From the NCBI RefSeq assembly GCF_001418225.1, contig NZ_LIPT01000008.1, positions 1 to 64,000 on the forward strand: DNA of 64,000 nucleotides. Direction: 5' to 3'. The first letter of the stretch is position 1. Each line of letters starts with the position of its first letter. Source of the stretch: Pannonibacter indicus. GTDB taxonomy: Bacteria > Pseudomonadota > Alphaproteobacteria > Rhizobiales > Stappiaceae. The translations under genes and the position numbers were made by a program. Below are positions 45,870-57,247 of this stretch, piece by piece. The notes beneath the pieces are model-generated. The model searched no databases. It was not told where the DNA came from and was given only the letters and a program-made list of their open reading frames with translations.

Positions 45870-46532
45870 ATGGCCCATTCGGCCTATGTCTTTGACGCTT
45901 ACGGCACCCTCTTTGATGTTCACGCCGCCGTGCGCAAACATGCCGCGAAACTGGGGCCCGACGCGCAGACCTTTTCCTTCGTGTGGCGGCAGAAGCAGCT
46001 GGAATATTCCTGGGTCCGCGCCCTCATGCAGCGCTACGAGGATTTCTGGGTGCTGACCGAGCAGGCGCTCGACACCACCTTCAATCTCTTCCCCTCCGCC
46101 GACCGGGGCCTCAGGGCCGACCTTCTCAACGCCTACTGGGCGCTGGACTGCTATCCGGAAGTGCCCGAAGTGCTCACCAGCCTGAAGCAGGCCGGGGCGC
46201 GGCTCGCCATCCTGTCCAACGGCACGCCCTCCATGCTGGAGTCAGCGGCCAAGGCTGCCGGCATCACCGAGCTTCTGGATGAGATCTTTTCGGTGCATGA
46301 CCTGCGCACCTACAAGACCGATCCGCGCGTCTATGAACTGGTGACCAACCATTTCCGGGTCTATCCGGAAGCGATCTCCTTCCAGTCCTCGAACCGCTGG
46401 GACATTGCAGGCGCCACTGCCTATGGCTTCCGCACCGTCTGGATGAACCGCACCGCCCAGCCGGACGAATATCCGGATCTCGCCCCCAGCGCCGTTCTGT
46501 CCGACCTGACGGGCCTGCCGTTTCTGGTCTGA
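45870..46532 (+). CDS. Haloacid dehalogenase, type II
   Basis: 220 residues of the HAD superfamily, L-2-haloacid dehalogenase group. The nucleophile Asp9 is in YVFDAYGTLFDVH, with further conserved pieces LAILSNGTPSML, YKTDPRVYELV and FQSSNRWDIAGATAYGF. The usual VSSN near the end reads QSSN here. It would convert 2-haloalkanoates to 2-hydroxyacids in the cytoplasm, although some family members act on other substrates. Stands alone after the VOC gene. Confidence 0.88.
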   Translation: MAHSAYVFDAYGTLFDVHAAVRKHAAKLGPDAQTFSFVWRQKQLEYSWVRALMQRYEDFWVLTEQALDTTFNLFPSADRGLRADLLNAYWALDCYPEVPEVLTSLKQAGARLAILSNGTPSMLESAAKAAGITELLDEIFSVHDLRTYKTDPRVYELVTNHFRVYPEAISFQSSNRWDIAGATAYGFRTVWMNRTAQPDEYPDLAPSAVLSDLTGLPFLV

Positions 46533-46642
46533 CCCCAATTCCGGCAAGCTCCGGGCAAGTTAAGGCGTCTAACCCTGTGATAACTGACAGGAGGATGAAC
46601 GGCTGTGCATGCTGCGCGCCGCTATTGCCATTTGGACAAACC

Positions 46643-46972
46643 ATGACCCGCGTACCCCCGGCCCGTACAGGCCACCGCTTCCGCCCGCCGCAGCTCAAGC
46701 CCGCCTTGAGGGCCCGGATGCGCGGCGGCCGCCTGAAGACGGAAGCCGGCGCGGACATTACGGCCTGCACCCTGTTTGATGCGGAAAGCGGCGAGACGGG
46801 CGCCCTCATCGAGGTGAAAGTCACCCTGCCGTCTCGCGTTCTGGTGCTGGACGAGCAGGATCAGACGGTCTGCCCCGCCAGCGTTCTATGGCATCACGGC
46901 CGCCAGGCTGCCCTGAGCCTGACGGGCGAGTCAATGCTTGCCAGCCGGCACCCCGCCTCTCAGGCCTTTTGA
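46643..46972 (+). CDS. PilZ-like domain protein
   Basis: 109 residues from the ATG at 46643. GTG at 46577 and ATG at 46595 are in-frame alternatives. After an Arg-rich start (RTGHRFRPPQLKPALRARMRGG) the pattern of beta strands RLKTEAGADITACTLFDAESG, GALIEVKVTLPSRVLVLD and TVCPASVLWHHGRQAALSL resembles PilZ folds. The RxxxR motif for cyclic di-GMP binding is only loosely present (RARMR) and the DxSxxG motif appears as DAESGETG. Cyclic di-GMP binding is therefore uncertain. It converges on the TetR gene. Confidence 0.5.
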   Translation: MTRVPPARTGHRFRPPQLKPALRARMRGGRLKTEAGADITACTLFDAESGETGALIEVKVTLPSRVLVLDEQDQTVCPASVLWHHGRQAALSLTGESMLASRHPASQAF

Positions 46973-46976
46973 CGCC

Positions 46977-47624
46977 CTATTGAGGGACTTTCTGCCCGCT
47001 GCGGCCCGACACCATGCTTTCGACGGCCAGTGTAAGCGCATATTCCGCCTGCTCGTCAAACGCCCCCTGCAGCGTGCTGCCACTCGCGCCTAACAGCCCC
47101 TTGGCCCGCAGATCTGCAAGCCCATGCACCAGCGCCCAGAGGCTGCCCGCAATCTTACCAGCATCAGCCATCTGCTCCTGCGGCAGCAGGTGCGACAGCC
47201 CTTCCGTCAACTGACGGAACGCATGGGCCGCAGCCTCCATCAGTCCGGTATGGCACGGGCTGTAGGTCCGGCCAAACATGAGCGAATAAAGCCCCGGCTC
47301 AGTTTCCGCAAAGCGCAGGTAGGCCCAGCCCATGGCCTTCAGGCGTTTGGCCGGATCATCGCCGCCTGTCCGGGCACCAGCCTGAAGATATGCTGCAAAC
47401 CGGTCGAAAGCCTCGTGTGCTGCGGCGGCCAGAAGGGCCTCGACATCCGGAAAATGCCTGTAGACTGCCGCCGGGGAGACCCCGGCGCTCGCCGCCAGCC
47501 ACCGCAGAGACAGATTTGCAAGACTGCCCCTGCCCGCTTCCGCCATTGCAGCATCAACAAGAGCTCGGCGCAGATCGCCGTGGTGGTACGCAGGCCTGCG
47601 GCCATTTCCGGTTTTACCAGGCAT
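46977..47624 (-). CDS. TetR-family transcriptional regulator
   Basis: 215 residues from the ATG at 47624 (MPGKTGNGRRPAYHHGDLRR). An earlier start would extend into the probable operator. The N-terminal helix-turn-helix reads LSLRWLAASAGVSPAAVYRHFPDVEALL, and the C-terminal ligand-binding half fits the WHG-type TetR domain (PGLYSLMFGRTY). It is divergent from the DUF2214 gene, with a palindromic site between them, so it probably controls itself and that gene. Confidence 0.88.
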   Translation of the reverse strand: MPGKTGNGRRPAYHHGDLRRALVDAAMAEAGRGSLANLSLRWLAASAGVSPAAVYRHFPDVEALLAAAAHEAFDRFAAYLQAGARTGGDDPAKRLKAMGWAYLRFAETEPGLYSLMFGRTYSPCHTGLMEAAAHAFRQLTEGLSHLLPQEQMADAGKIAGSLWALVHGLADLRAKGLLGASGSTLQGAFDEQAEYALTLAVESMVSGRSGQKVPQ

Positions 47625-47649
47625 GTTGACACCGTTCACATTCGATCTT

Positions 47650-47668
47650 ATGTTTACAGTGTACACAT
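47650..47668. promoter_or_regulatory. Palindromic operator in the TetR/DUF2214 divergent region
   Basis: ATGTTTACA-G-TGTACACAT, a 19-base inverted repeat with eight of nine pairs matched, 26 bases upstream of the TetR start. Typical size and position for a TetR-family autoregulatory operator. Confidence 0.6.
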
Positions 47669-47844
47669 CAAGTCCTTCCCCTGGCAACGTGCCCTGGCAG
47701 GCCGCTCAGACTAATTTTTCCGGTGCGGGGGAATGCAGTGTGACCACAGGCCAGTCATACCCTGCGCACCGCGACGGCCCCACCTGCAGGTGGAGTAAGT
47801 GGGGACGGGTTGCCGGGCCGTTTTTGTTCCCTCTGGAGGATTGA

Positions 47845-48318
47845 ATGGCAGACGCATCCCTTCTTCTTTCTGGCCTTGTTCTTGCCGGCCTGCATCATCT
47901 GGCCGTCTTCGCGCTCTTCGCGGTGCTGGTGATGGAACTGGCCATCTGCCTGCGCCAGACACTCGCATCGGAGGATCTGAAGCGGCTTGCCTTGCTCGAT
48001 CTCCACTATGGCGCGCTCGCCGTTCTGGTGCTGCTGGCTGGCGGCCTGCGCGTCATGTATGGCGGCAAGGGAGCGGACTACTACCTTGAAAACCTGTTCT
48101 TCTGGGCAAAGATGGGCATCTTCCTCGCCATTGGGCTGATCTCCATCCTGCCAACCCTGCGTATCCTGTCCTGGCGGCGCCAGCTGAAGGCAGATCCTGC
48201 CTTTGTGCCTCCGGCAGCCGGGCACAGGCTGGTCCGCCGCGCCCTTGTGGCCGAGTTACTGCTCTTCCCCCTTCTTCCGCTCTTTGCCGCAGCCATGGCG
48301 CAGGGTTACGGGCTTTGA
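47845..48318 (+). CDS. DUF2214 family membrane protein
   Basis: 157 residues with four predicted membrane helices (about 7-30, 52-68, 86-103 and 133-152). The sequence ASLLLSGLVLAGLHHLAVFALFA and YGGKGADYYLENLFFWAKMG match the DUF2214 family of uncharacterised membrane proteins. The strong GGAGG ribosome binding site suggests good translation. Likely under the adjacent TetR regulator. Confidence 0.85.
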   Translation: MADASLLLSGLVLAGLHHLAVFALFAVLVMELAICLRQTLASEDLKRLALLDLHYGALAVLVLLAGGLRVMYGGKGADYYLENLFFWAKMGIFLAIGLISILPTLRILSWRRQLKADPAFVPPAAGHRLVRRALVAELLLFPLLPLFAAAMAQGYGL

Positions 48319-48342
48319 CAATCAAGGCCTGCAAACACAAAA

Positions 48343-48368
48343 CGGCGCCCCGGTTTCCCGGAGCGCCG
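48343..48368 (-). terminator. Terminator of katG
   Basis: Stem CGGCGCCCCGG with CCGGAGCGCCG (one mismatch), loop TTTC. On the minus strand it is followed by TTTTGTGTTTG. It also lies close after the convergent DUF2214 gene. Confidence 0.8.
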
Positions 48369-48395
48369 CGCGTTTTGTTTCCTTAACCGGACGGA

Positions 48396-51265
<2,870 letters not shown>

Positions 51266-52729
51266 ATGTTTCGTATCCGCAATCCCTTCAGGGCAAAATT
51301 TGAATCCATCAGCCGTGCCCAGGCAATCATAGAGTTCAAACCTGACGGAACGATCATCACGGCAAATGATAACTTTCTCGAAGTGATGGGATACAAACTC
51401 AGCGAGATTACGGGAAAGCATCACAGTATCTTCGTGGATCCTGCCGAGGCAAAGACACCGGAGTACCGGCAGTTCTGGTCAGAACTCGCCAAGGGCAAAT
51501 CGGAAACCCGGCAGTTTCGCCGCATCGGGAAAAACGGCAAGGACGTCTGGATAGCTGGATCGTACACCCCGGTGCTTGATGCCGCGGGTCAGGTTCAGAG
51601 CGTCATCAAGATCGCGTCAGATATTACGGCTGCAAAAATGCAAAGCCTTGAGACACAGGCTCTTGTCGGTGCCATCGGGCGGACCAGCGCGATAATCGAA
51701 TTCACACCCGATGGCACCATTCTCACGGCAAATGCGAACTTCCTGAACCTGATGGGCTACCGGTTGGATGAAGTCGCCGGACAGCATCACAGAATGTTCC
51801 TGTCACGCGAGGAGCAGGCCTCCGAGAGCTACCGGGATTTCTGGAAGGAACTGGGAAAAGGCAAGCCAAACACAGGCGAATTCAACCGTAAGGGAAAAGG
51901 CGGCAAGGATGTCTTCGTCGTCGGCACCTACACACCTGTTCTCGACAACACCGGCAAGGTGCTGAAGGTCATCAAGATCGCAACCGATCAGACCGAGGAA
52001 ATCAATCGCAGGAACGAGAACCTGCGGCTCAATAACGAATTGCTGGAGGTCGCTAGCAAACTGACCGAAGCAACCCGGCAGATACGTGACGCCAAGGACG
52101 CATCCGATACCACCTCCACCAGCGTCCAGACCATGGCTGCCGCAACGGAAGAACTGGTGGCGTCCGTCTCAGAGATCAGCAGGCAAGTGACGCATGCCAA
52201 CGCTATCTCGGATCAGGCCGCAGGCGAGGCGGAAGCCTCCCGCAGCATCATGGAAAGCCTTACAGATAACTCGCAGAAAATTGGTGAGGTCCTTGAGCTG
52301 ATCGATACAATCGCCAATCAAACCAACCTGCTTGCTCTCAATGCGACAATTGAAGCCGCAAGAGCCGGAGAAGCAGGCAAGGGCTTTGCCGTGGTCGCCA
52401 CCGAAGTGAAGAACCTTGCAGCGCAGACAGCCAAGGCGACCGAGGAAATCGCCGGTCAGATCACGGCGGTCCAGTCCTCCGTTGATAAGGCAGGCAGGGC
52501 CATCTCCTCGATCCTCAACACGACGGAAAAAATCCGCCAGATCTCGACAACGATCGCGGCTTCTGTCGAAGAGCAGTCAGCTGTATCGCGCGATATCTCC
52601 TCCAGTATGCAATCCGCGGCAACCGAAGTGACCAAGATCAGCAGCGCCATCAGTGATATCGCAGACTCTGTGGAGCTTGTGGCCAGCACCACGCTGAAGA
52701 TCCGCCGGCAGGCCCAGAAGATCAATTGA
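51266..52729 (+). CDS. Soluble chemoreceptor with two PAS domains
   Basis: 487 residues from the ATG at 51266 with CGGAG about ten bases upstream. Two tandem, mutually similar PAS domains (about residues 15-125 and 138-248, each with IIEF(K/T)PDGTI(I/L)TAN and a ITGKHH/VAGQHH motif) are followed by a chemoreceptor signalling domain with the tip [25 protein letters not shown]. There is no membrane segment or HAMP, so it is cytoplasmic. PAS domains of this type often bind heme or FAD, suggesting redox or oxygen sensing. No che genes are nearby. Confidence 0.92.
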   Translation: MFRIRNPFRAKFESISRAQAIIEFKPDGTIITANDNFLEVMGYKLSEITGKHHSIFVDPAEAKTPEYRQFWSELAKGKSETRQFRRIGKNGKDVWIAGSYTPVLDAAGQVQSVIKIASDITAAKMQSLETQALVGAIGRTSAIIEFTPDGTILTANANFLNLMGYRLDEVAGQHHRMFLSREEQASESYRDFWKELGKGKPNTGEFNRKGKGGKDVFVVGTYTPVLDNTGKVLKVIKIATDQTEEINRRNENLRLNNELLEVASKLTEATRQIRDAKDASDTTSTSVQTMAAATEELVASVSEISRQVTHANAISDQAAGEAEASRSIMESLTDNSQKIGEVLELIDTIANQTNLLALNATIEAARAGEAGKGFAVVATEVKNLAAQTAKATEEIAGQITAVQSSVDKAGRAISSILNTTEKIRQISTTIAASVEEQSAVSRDISSSMQSAATEVTKISSAISDIADSVELVASTTLKIRRQAQKIN

Positions 52730-52928
52730 TGCCCCTGTCCGGGAGCCGGTCACGCCTGCGCCATCTGAAAAGGGAGTGCCGCATCAGTGTTGCCCGCTTC
52801 GTCTGAGCGAACCCTTTTCCGGCCGGTGGCCTGAGAACCGCCCAGACCGGGCGCCCTCAAAAAAGCAGACAGCGTACGGCACGGTGTGTCCGGACGCTGT
52901 CCACAAACAACAATAGAAGACGCCGGAC

Positions 52929-54413
52929 CTAGGCGTCCTGATAGTATCCCAGCACCGACTTGATTTCGAGATATTCCAGCATGCCCTCAAGGCCATATTC
53001 GCGCCCGTTGCCGGACTGCTTGTAGCCACCGAACGGGGCGTGCGGGTCCCAGGCCGGATAGTTCAGGTGCACCTGGCCGGAGCGGATCTGCGATGCCACG
53101 TGCCGGACCAGATCCATGCCGCTGCCCTGAACATGGGCTCCGAGGCCATAGACCGTGTCGTTGGCGATGGCGACGGCTTCCTCGACCGTGTCATAGGCAA
53201 GGATGCAGAGCACCGGCCCGAAGACCTCATCCTGCGCGATCCGCATGCCGGTGCGCACGTCTGAGAAGATGGTGGGCTTGACGAAGAACCCGGCCTTGAG
53301 GCCGTCCGGGCGGCCCTGCCCGCCAGTCAACAGCTTGGCGCCTTCGGCAATGGCCGCGCCGATCATGGTCTGAATGCGGTCAAACTGCGCGCGATTGGCG
53401 ATGGCCCCGTGCGTTACCGTTTCCACAAAGGGATCCCCGACAACAATCTCGGCCGCAGCCTTGACGGCAAATGCCTCGACCTCGGCCAGCCGCGCGCGCG
53501 GCACGATCATGCGGGTCGGTGCGCTGCAGGATTGCCCCAGATTGCGGAAGCTGGCAGCAACGCCGAGGGGAACTGCACCCGCGAGATCGGCATCCGGCAG
53601 GATAACGTTGGGCGATTTGCCCCCGAGTTCCTGGGCAACGCGTTTCACCGTCGTTGCGGCAGCCTGGGCCACCGCAATGCCGGCGCGGGTGGAGCCGGTT
53701 ATGGAGATCATGTCGACATCGGGATGCGCGGCGAGCGCGGCCCCAACGTCCGGGCCGCTGCCATGGACGAGGTTGAACACGCCCTCCGGGAAGCCCGCCT
53801 GCTCGATGGCTTCTGCGAAGAGCAGCGCACTCAGCGGCGACAGCTCGCTCGGCTTCAGCACCACGGTGCAGCCTGCGGCAAGGGCCGGAGCCACCTTGGC
53901 CGTGATCTGGTAGAGCGGCCAGTTCCACGGCGTGATCAGCGCACAGACGCCGATTGCCTCGCGCGCGATGGCGGTCTGGCCGCGCCGCTCGATGAACCGG
54001 AAGTCAGCAAGAACCTCCCGCGCGGCTTTCACATGGGCGATGGCCAGCGGCACCTGGGCGCTCCGCGCGTAACTGATCGCGGCCCCCATTTCGAGGCTGA
54101 GGCACTGCGCGATGCGTTCGCTCTGCGCCTCGATCTGCTGCTGCAGACGCTCCAGAAGCGCGGAGCGTTCGCCCGGCTGCGTCCGGCTCCAGCTGGCGAA
54201 CGCCCGCCGTGCGGCAGACACCGCAGCATCCACATCAGCGCTGTTCCCGAGCGGAACCCGCGCAATGATCTCTTCGGTGGCCGGGTTGACCACATCGGCG
54301 TGGGCAGTGCCCTTGGGGTAAACCCATTGACCGCCGATGTAGAAAAGGCCGAGATGGCCGTTGCCGGCGAGGTGCGTGAGCGGGGACGCCGCCCTGCCAG
54401 ATGTCAGTTTCAT
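52929..54413 (-). CDS. Aldehyde dehydrogenase family protein
   Basis: 494 residues, full length. Conserved parts are ITPWNWPLYQITAKVAPALAAG, ITGSTRAGIAVAQ, the general-base Glu in AQELGGKSPNVIL, the nucleophile Cys in NLGQSCSAPTR, and DEVFGPVLCILAYDT. It oxidises an aldehyde to the acid with NAD(P)+. It lies at the head of a decayed set of amino-acid catabolic genes on the same strand, which suggests an original role in a D-amino-acid or hydroxyproline-type pathway. It is the only apparently intact gene of that set. Confidence 0.92.
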   Translation of the reverse strand: MKLTSGRAASPLTHLAGNGHLGLFYIGGQWVYPKGTAHADVVNPATEEIIARVPLGNSADVDAAVSAARRAFASWSRTQPGERSALLERLQQQIEAQSERIAQCLSLEMGAAISYARSAQVPLAIAHVKAAREVLADFRFIERRGQTAIAREAIGVCALITPWNWPLYQITAKVAPALAAGCTVVLKPSELSPLSALLFAEAIEQAGFPEGVFNLVHGSGPDVGAALAAHPDVDMISITGSTRAGIAVAQAAATTVKRVAQELGGKSPNVILPDADLAGAVPLGVAASFRNLGQSCSAPTRMIVPRARLAEVEAFAVKAAAEIVVGDPFVETVTHGAIANRAQFDRIQTMIGAAIAEGAKLLTGGQGRPDGLKAGFFVKPTIFSDVRTGMRIAQDEVFGPVLCILAYDTVEEAVAIANDTVYGLGAHVQGSGMDLVRHVASQIRSGQVHLNYPAWDPHAPFGGYKQSGNGREYGLEGMLEYLEIKSVLGYYQDA

Positions 54414-54446
54414 CTTGCTTCGAGCCTCTTGTCGTAGCGGCGGCCT

Positions 54447-54911
54447 TCACCAGCCGCGAATGCGTTCCCTGCGCGCCCCGATACCGGCATTTTCGCGCAC
54501 CGCAGCCAGGGCATCGGCCTGTTCCACCGTGTCGAGCAACAGTTTGAGGTCTGCGCCTGTGCGGGTGCAAAGCTCCATGGCGCGCAGGGCAGAAGCCGGC
54601 AACAGGCCCACTGCATAAGTCATGTCACGATAGCCGTGGCTGGCGAAGTACTCGGCCTCGGCAAGCGTGGAGACGGTGATCGGCCCCGGCCCATCCGGAA
54701 AGACACGCCGTGCCACGTCAATGCTCTTTGCGGTCTTCATATGCGGGCGCAGGACCATGCCCAACTGCCGCGCGTGATCAGCCAGCCGGGTGACGTCGCG
54801 GTCGAACTTGCTGCGGTCGAGCAGAAGTGATGGCGTGACGGGACCGTGGATCGATGGCGGGTGCGGGCTGGTTTGTTCTGCGGTTTGCATGGGTGGCGCG
54901 ATCCTCATCAC
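54447..54911 (-). pseudogene. Truncated DSD1/D-threonine-aldolase-like gene
   Basis: The 154 codons match only the N-terminal alanine-racemase-type barrel of D-serine dehydratase / D-threonine aldolase enzymes: VTPSLLLDRSKFDRDVTRLA, the PLP-binding Lys in LRPHMKTAKS, and ITVSTLAEAEYFASHGYRDM. Family proteins are about 370-390 residues, so more than half is missing. The sequence stops resembling the family after LLDTVEQADALAAV. It is 33 bases upstream of the aldehyde dehydrogenase gene. Confidence 0.82.
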
Positions 54912-55240
54912 TGGCCAAAGGATTGATTTTCAGGGGCGTACCTGAGGGCCGTCCTGCGGCCCAGGCAGGTCTTTGAAGAACCGGATGCCATTGCCCTGCG
55001 CCGGAGGCGTGGCGATGGTCATGCAAGCCGCAACCTCTCTCACGCTCTGGCTTGCCACAGGTGCAACGTGGTCCGGCTTCTGCTGAAGTCACGGACAAAA
55101 TGACACTCCCCGGCCAGTCGCCCCTGCCGTTTGCCGCAATCAAGCCAGTAAAATCATTCGTTTTTGCCGTTCAATCGGCACAATTGGCGGCGGCCATGCG
55201 GGCAAAGATGCAATCTGCCCCCTGACACAGCCCCCCGACG

Positions 55241-55713
55241 CTGCCCCGGCCATCGGCCTGCCGCGGCACAATTCGACCATCGTGCTGCTCGACCCGCGGA
55301 CCCGACGTCTGCCCGCCGTGCTTTAGAGCGGCAAGGTCAACACCTGCCGGACCGCCACCGCCGATATCACCGTCACGGCCCCCCCTTCGCGTGAACCGCT
55401 GTTCGATGCCGGCTCGGGTCGTCCCGGCAGGCATGTGGTCAACATGGGCCCGGATGTGCCCGGTAAGCACGAATTGCCAACCGGTCTCTATCCGCGTGCG
55501 CGCCTTTTCTGCGATCGGCTGTCCCAATCCGTCCAGATCGGTGATTTCCAGCACGCGCGGCAGCAGATTGACGCGGGCACTCTGAAGGTCATCCAGATCG
55601 GCGGCGTCATCAAGGAACGGGCACCCGGACGCTGCAGGGCTGACACACCGGGCCGGGGGCACGGCAGATGCCAGCTCCCCCGGCCAATGTGCGGGCCGCC
55701 CGCTCAGCACTGA
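55241..55713 (+). pseudogene. Ornithine cyclodeaminase / mu-crystallin family remnant
   Basis: In one plus-strand frame, AIGLPRHNSTIVLLDPRTRR is followed by a TAG at 55324. The same frame resumes with ADITVTAPPSREPLFDAGSG, HVVNMGPDVPGKHELPTG and ARLFCDRLSQSVQIGDFQHA, all typical of ornithine cyclodeaminases and related ketimine reductases. The central nucleotide-binding region between the two blocks is deleted, and the N- and C-termini are missing. Members act in proline, hydroxyproline or D-amino-acid metabolism. Transcribed opposite to its neighbours. Confidence 0.75.
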
Positions 55714-55724
55714 CGCATCACGCC
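55710..55724 (-). repeat. Core of the interspersed repeat, partial copy D
   Basis: On the minus strand GGCGTGATGCGTCAG, identical over 15 bases to the core of repeat copy B. The flanking hairpins are not recognisable. It overlaps the end of the FAD-oxidoreductase remnant. Confidence 0.4.
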
Positions 55725-56451
55725 CGGGTATCAGATGGCGGAGACGTCCAGCTGGGGGAAGGTCTTGCGCACGCTCTCCACCACATGCGGACCAGCCACT
55801 TCAACGGCGGCAGGTCCAGCTCCCGGTTCGTTTCAAAGATCCGGCCGTCGGTGGCCAGCAGGGCAGACAGTGAATCCGGCCCGGACAGGAACAGCTTGCC
55901 AATGCCGAGTTTGACATTCTTCAGCCGGCGGATGAACTGCGGCATGAATTCCCGGCTATAGCGGATAGCCTGGGGTGTGATTTCGAGGTTCGCCTTGCCG
56001 CTGATGGCAAGTGTGCAGCTTCCGTCCAGCCGACGCTTGATCGTGCAATAGGGCGTGGAAATCGCCTCGCCGATGTTAACCGTCGGGGCGGAGCGCAGCG
56101 CAGTCTGGCGGATGCTTGCCTGCGGGAAGCTGACCCCAAGCGGCCTCAGGAACCGCGAGGACCAGGCGCCCGCCGAACACAGCACGGCACTGGTCTTGAT
56201 ATAGCCCTTCTCCGTGTGCACACCGGCGATCCTGCCATTGGCCAGATCAATCCCCCGGGCGGCGCATCCCTGATGGATCGTGGCGCCCAAAGCTCTGGCC
56301 CTTTCCGCGATGGCAGGCGCGGCGAGTGCCGGTTCCGCCTTACCAGGAAGCAGGCAGCGGTGGCGCCGAGGATGTCCCCGCCAACAATGACGGCACCGGC
56401 CTCAACCGGAAGGCGTTCATCGCCCGCAATGCGTCCGGCAATGGGCGGCAT
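55718..56451 (-). pseudogene. Remnant of an FAD-dependent amino-acid oxidoreductase (DAO family)
   Basis: A short N-terminal piece, VEAGAVIVGGDILGATAACF, keeps part of the FAD-binding motif. Another frame then encodes the middle and C-terminal region: GATIHQGCAARGIDLANGRI, SAVLCSAGAWSSRFLRPLGV and the catalytic-domain part up to about 55718. The piece that should link them is deleted and there is a frame change at about 56290. D-amino-acid or D-hydroxyproline dehydrogenases of this family would fit the neighbouring remnants. The gene cannot be functional. Confidence 0.75.
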
Positions 56452-56654
56452 GTTCCAATCAACCTCGGCTGCAGGACTGCGGACACAAAGGCCCGATCAG
56501 CCCTTCATCGCACCATGCGGGCAAAACAATGCGCCGAAATCACTCACGATGCCGCCAGATCTGCGGTCTTTTGGGCCGTCCGGCCGGTACGATCTGCTCA
56601 CGTTTGGTAGCGGCCCGTGAATGGGCACATCAGGCACGAACGCGGTGAAGTATC

Positions 56655-56671
56655 AAAAGGTAATACCTTTT
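56655..56671 (+). promoter_or_regulatory. Palindromic operator of the decayed toxin-antitoxin pair
   Basis: AAAAGGTA-A-TACCTTTT, a perfect 17-base inverted repeat ending 15 bases before the antitoxin start. Ribbon-helix-helix antitoxins usually repress their own operon through such a site. Confidence 0.65.
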
Positions 56672-56686
56672 ACTCCGGAACATGAG

Positions 56687-56964
56687 ATGGCATCGGCAAC
56701 CTCCATCAAGCTGGATGACAGCCTGAAAGAGCGTATCCAGAATCTGGCGGAGGCGCGTCAGCGCAGCTCGCACTGGATCATGCGCGAAGCCATTGCCCAG
56801 TATGTCGAGCGTGAGGAAAAACGCGAGGCACTGCGTCAGGAAACCCTCAAGGCATGGCAGGAATTTCAGCAAACCGGCATGCACGCCACCGCCGAAGAGG
56901 TGGACCAATGGCTGGCGAGCTGGGCTCTGACGCCGACCTGCCCGCCCCCAAATGCCGCAAGTAA
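56687..56964 (+). pseudogene. CopG/ParD-type ribbon-helix-helix antitoxin, frameshifted near its end
   Basis: From the ATG at 56687 the product has an intact ribbon-helix-helix DNA-binding start: MASATSIKLDDSLKERIQNL and RQRSSHWIMREAIAQYVERE. The toxin-binding tail should end GSDADLPAPKCRK at the TAA at 56964, but one G has been lost in the GGG run near 56925. The frame therefore runs on into the toxin gene to a TGA at 57070. The DNA-binding part may still work on the palindrome upstream. The normal stop would overlap the toxin start by 13 bases. Confidence 0.78.
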
Positions 56965-57243
56965 TCCTCGCCCCGCAGCCATACGGGACCGTCACCGGCT
57001 GCGCGAGTTTCTGCGCGAAAAGAACCCCACAGCCGCACAGCATGCAGGTGACGCCATCCGCTGGGGCTGAAGATACTCGGTACACAGCCCCGCATCCGCC
57101 GCCCTGTTGAAGGCCTGCCGGAGCAGTTCAGGGAATGGCTCGTCGATTTCGGCGATAGCGGCTATACCGCGCGCCACCAATTCGACGGTGAAACCGTCAT
57201 CATTCTCGCAATCCGGCACCAGAGAGAAGCCGGTTACTCCTGA
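56952..57243 (+). pseudogene. RelE/ParE-type toxin, inactivated by two frameshifts
   Basis: Pieces of a roughly 97-residue RelE/ParE toxin lie in three frames: MPQVILAPQ from the ATG at 56952, then AIRDRHRLREFLREKNPTAA to AIRWG, then LKILGTQPRIRRPVEGLPEQ through FREWLVDFGDSGYTARHQF and VIILAIRHQREAGYS to the TGA at 57241-57243. One base is missing near 56985 and another near 57066. Together with the antitoxin shift this makes three single-base losses within about 150 bases. The stop lies four bases from the convergent mutase gene. Confidence 0.78.
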
Positions 57244-57247
57244 TCCC

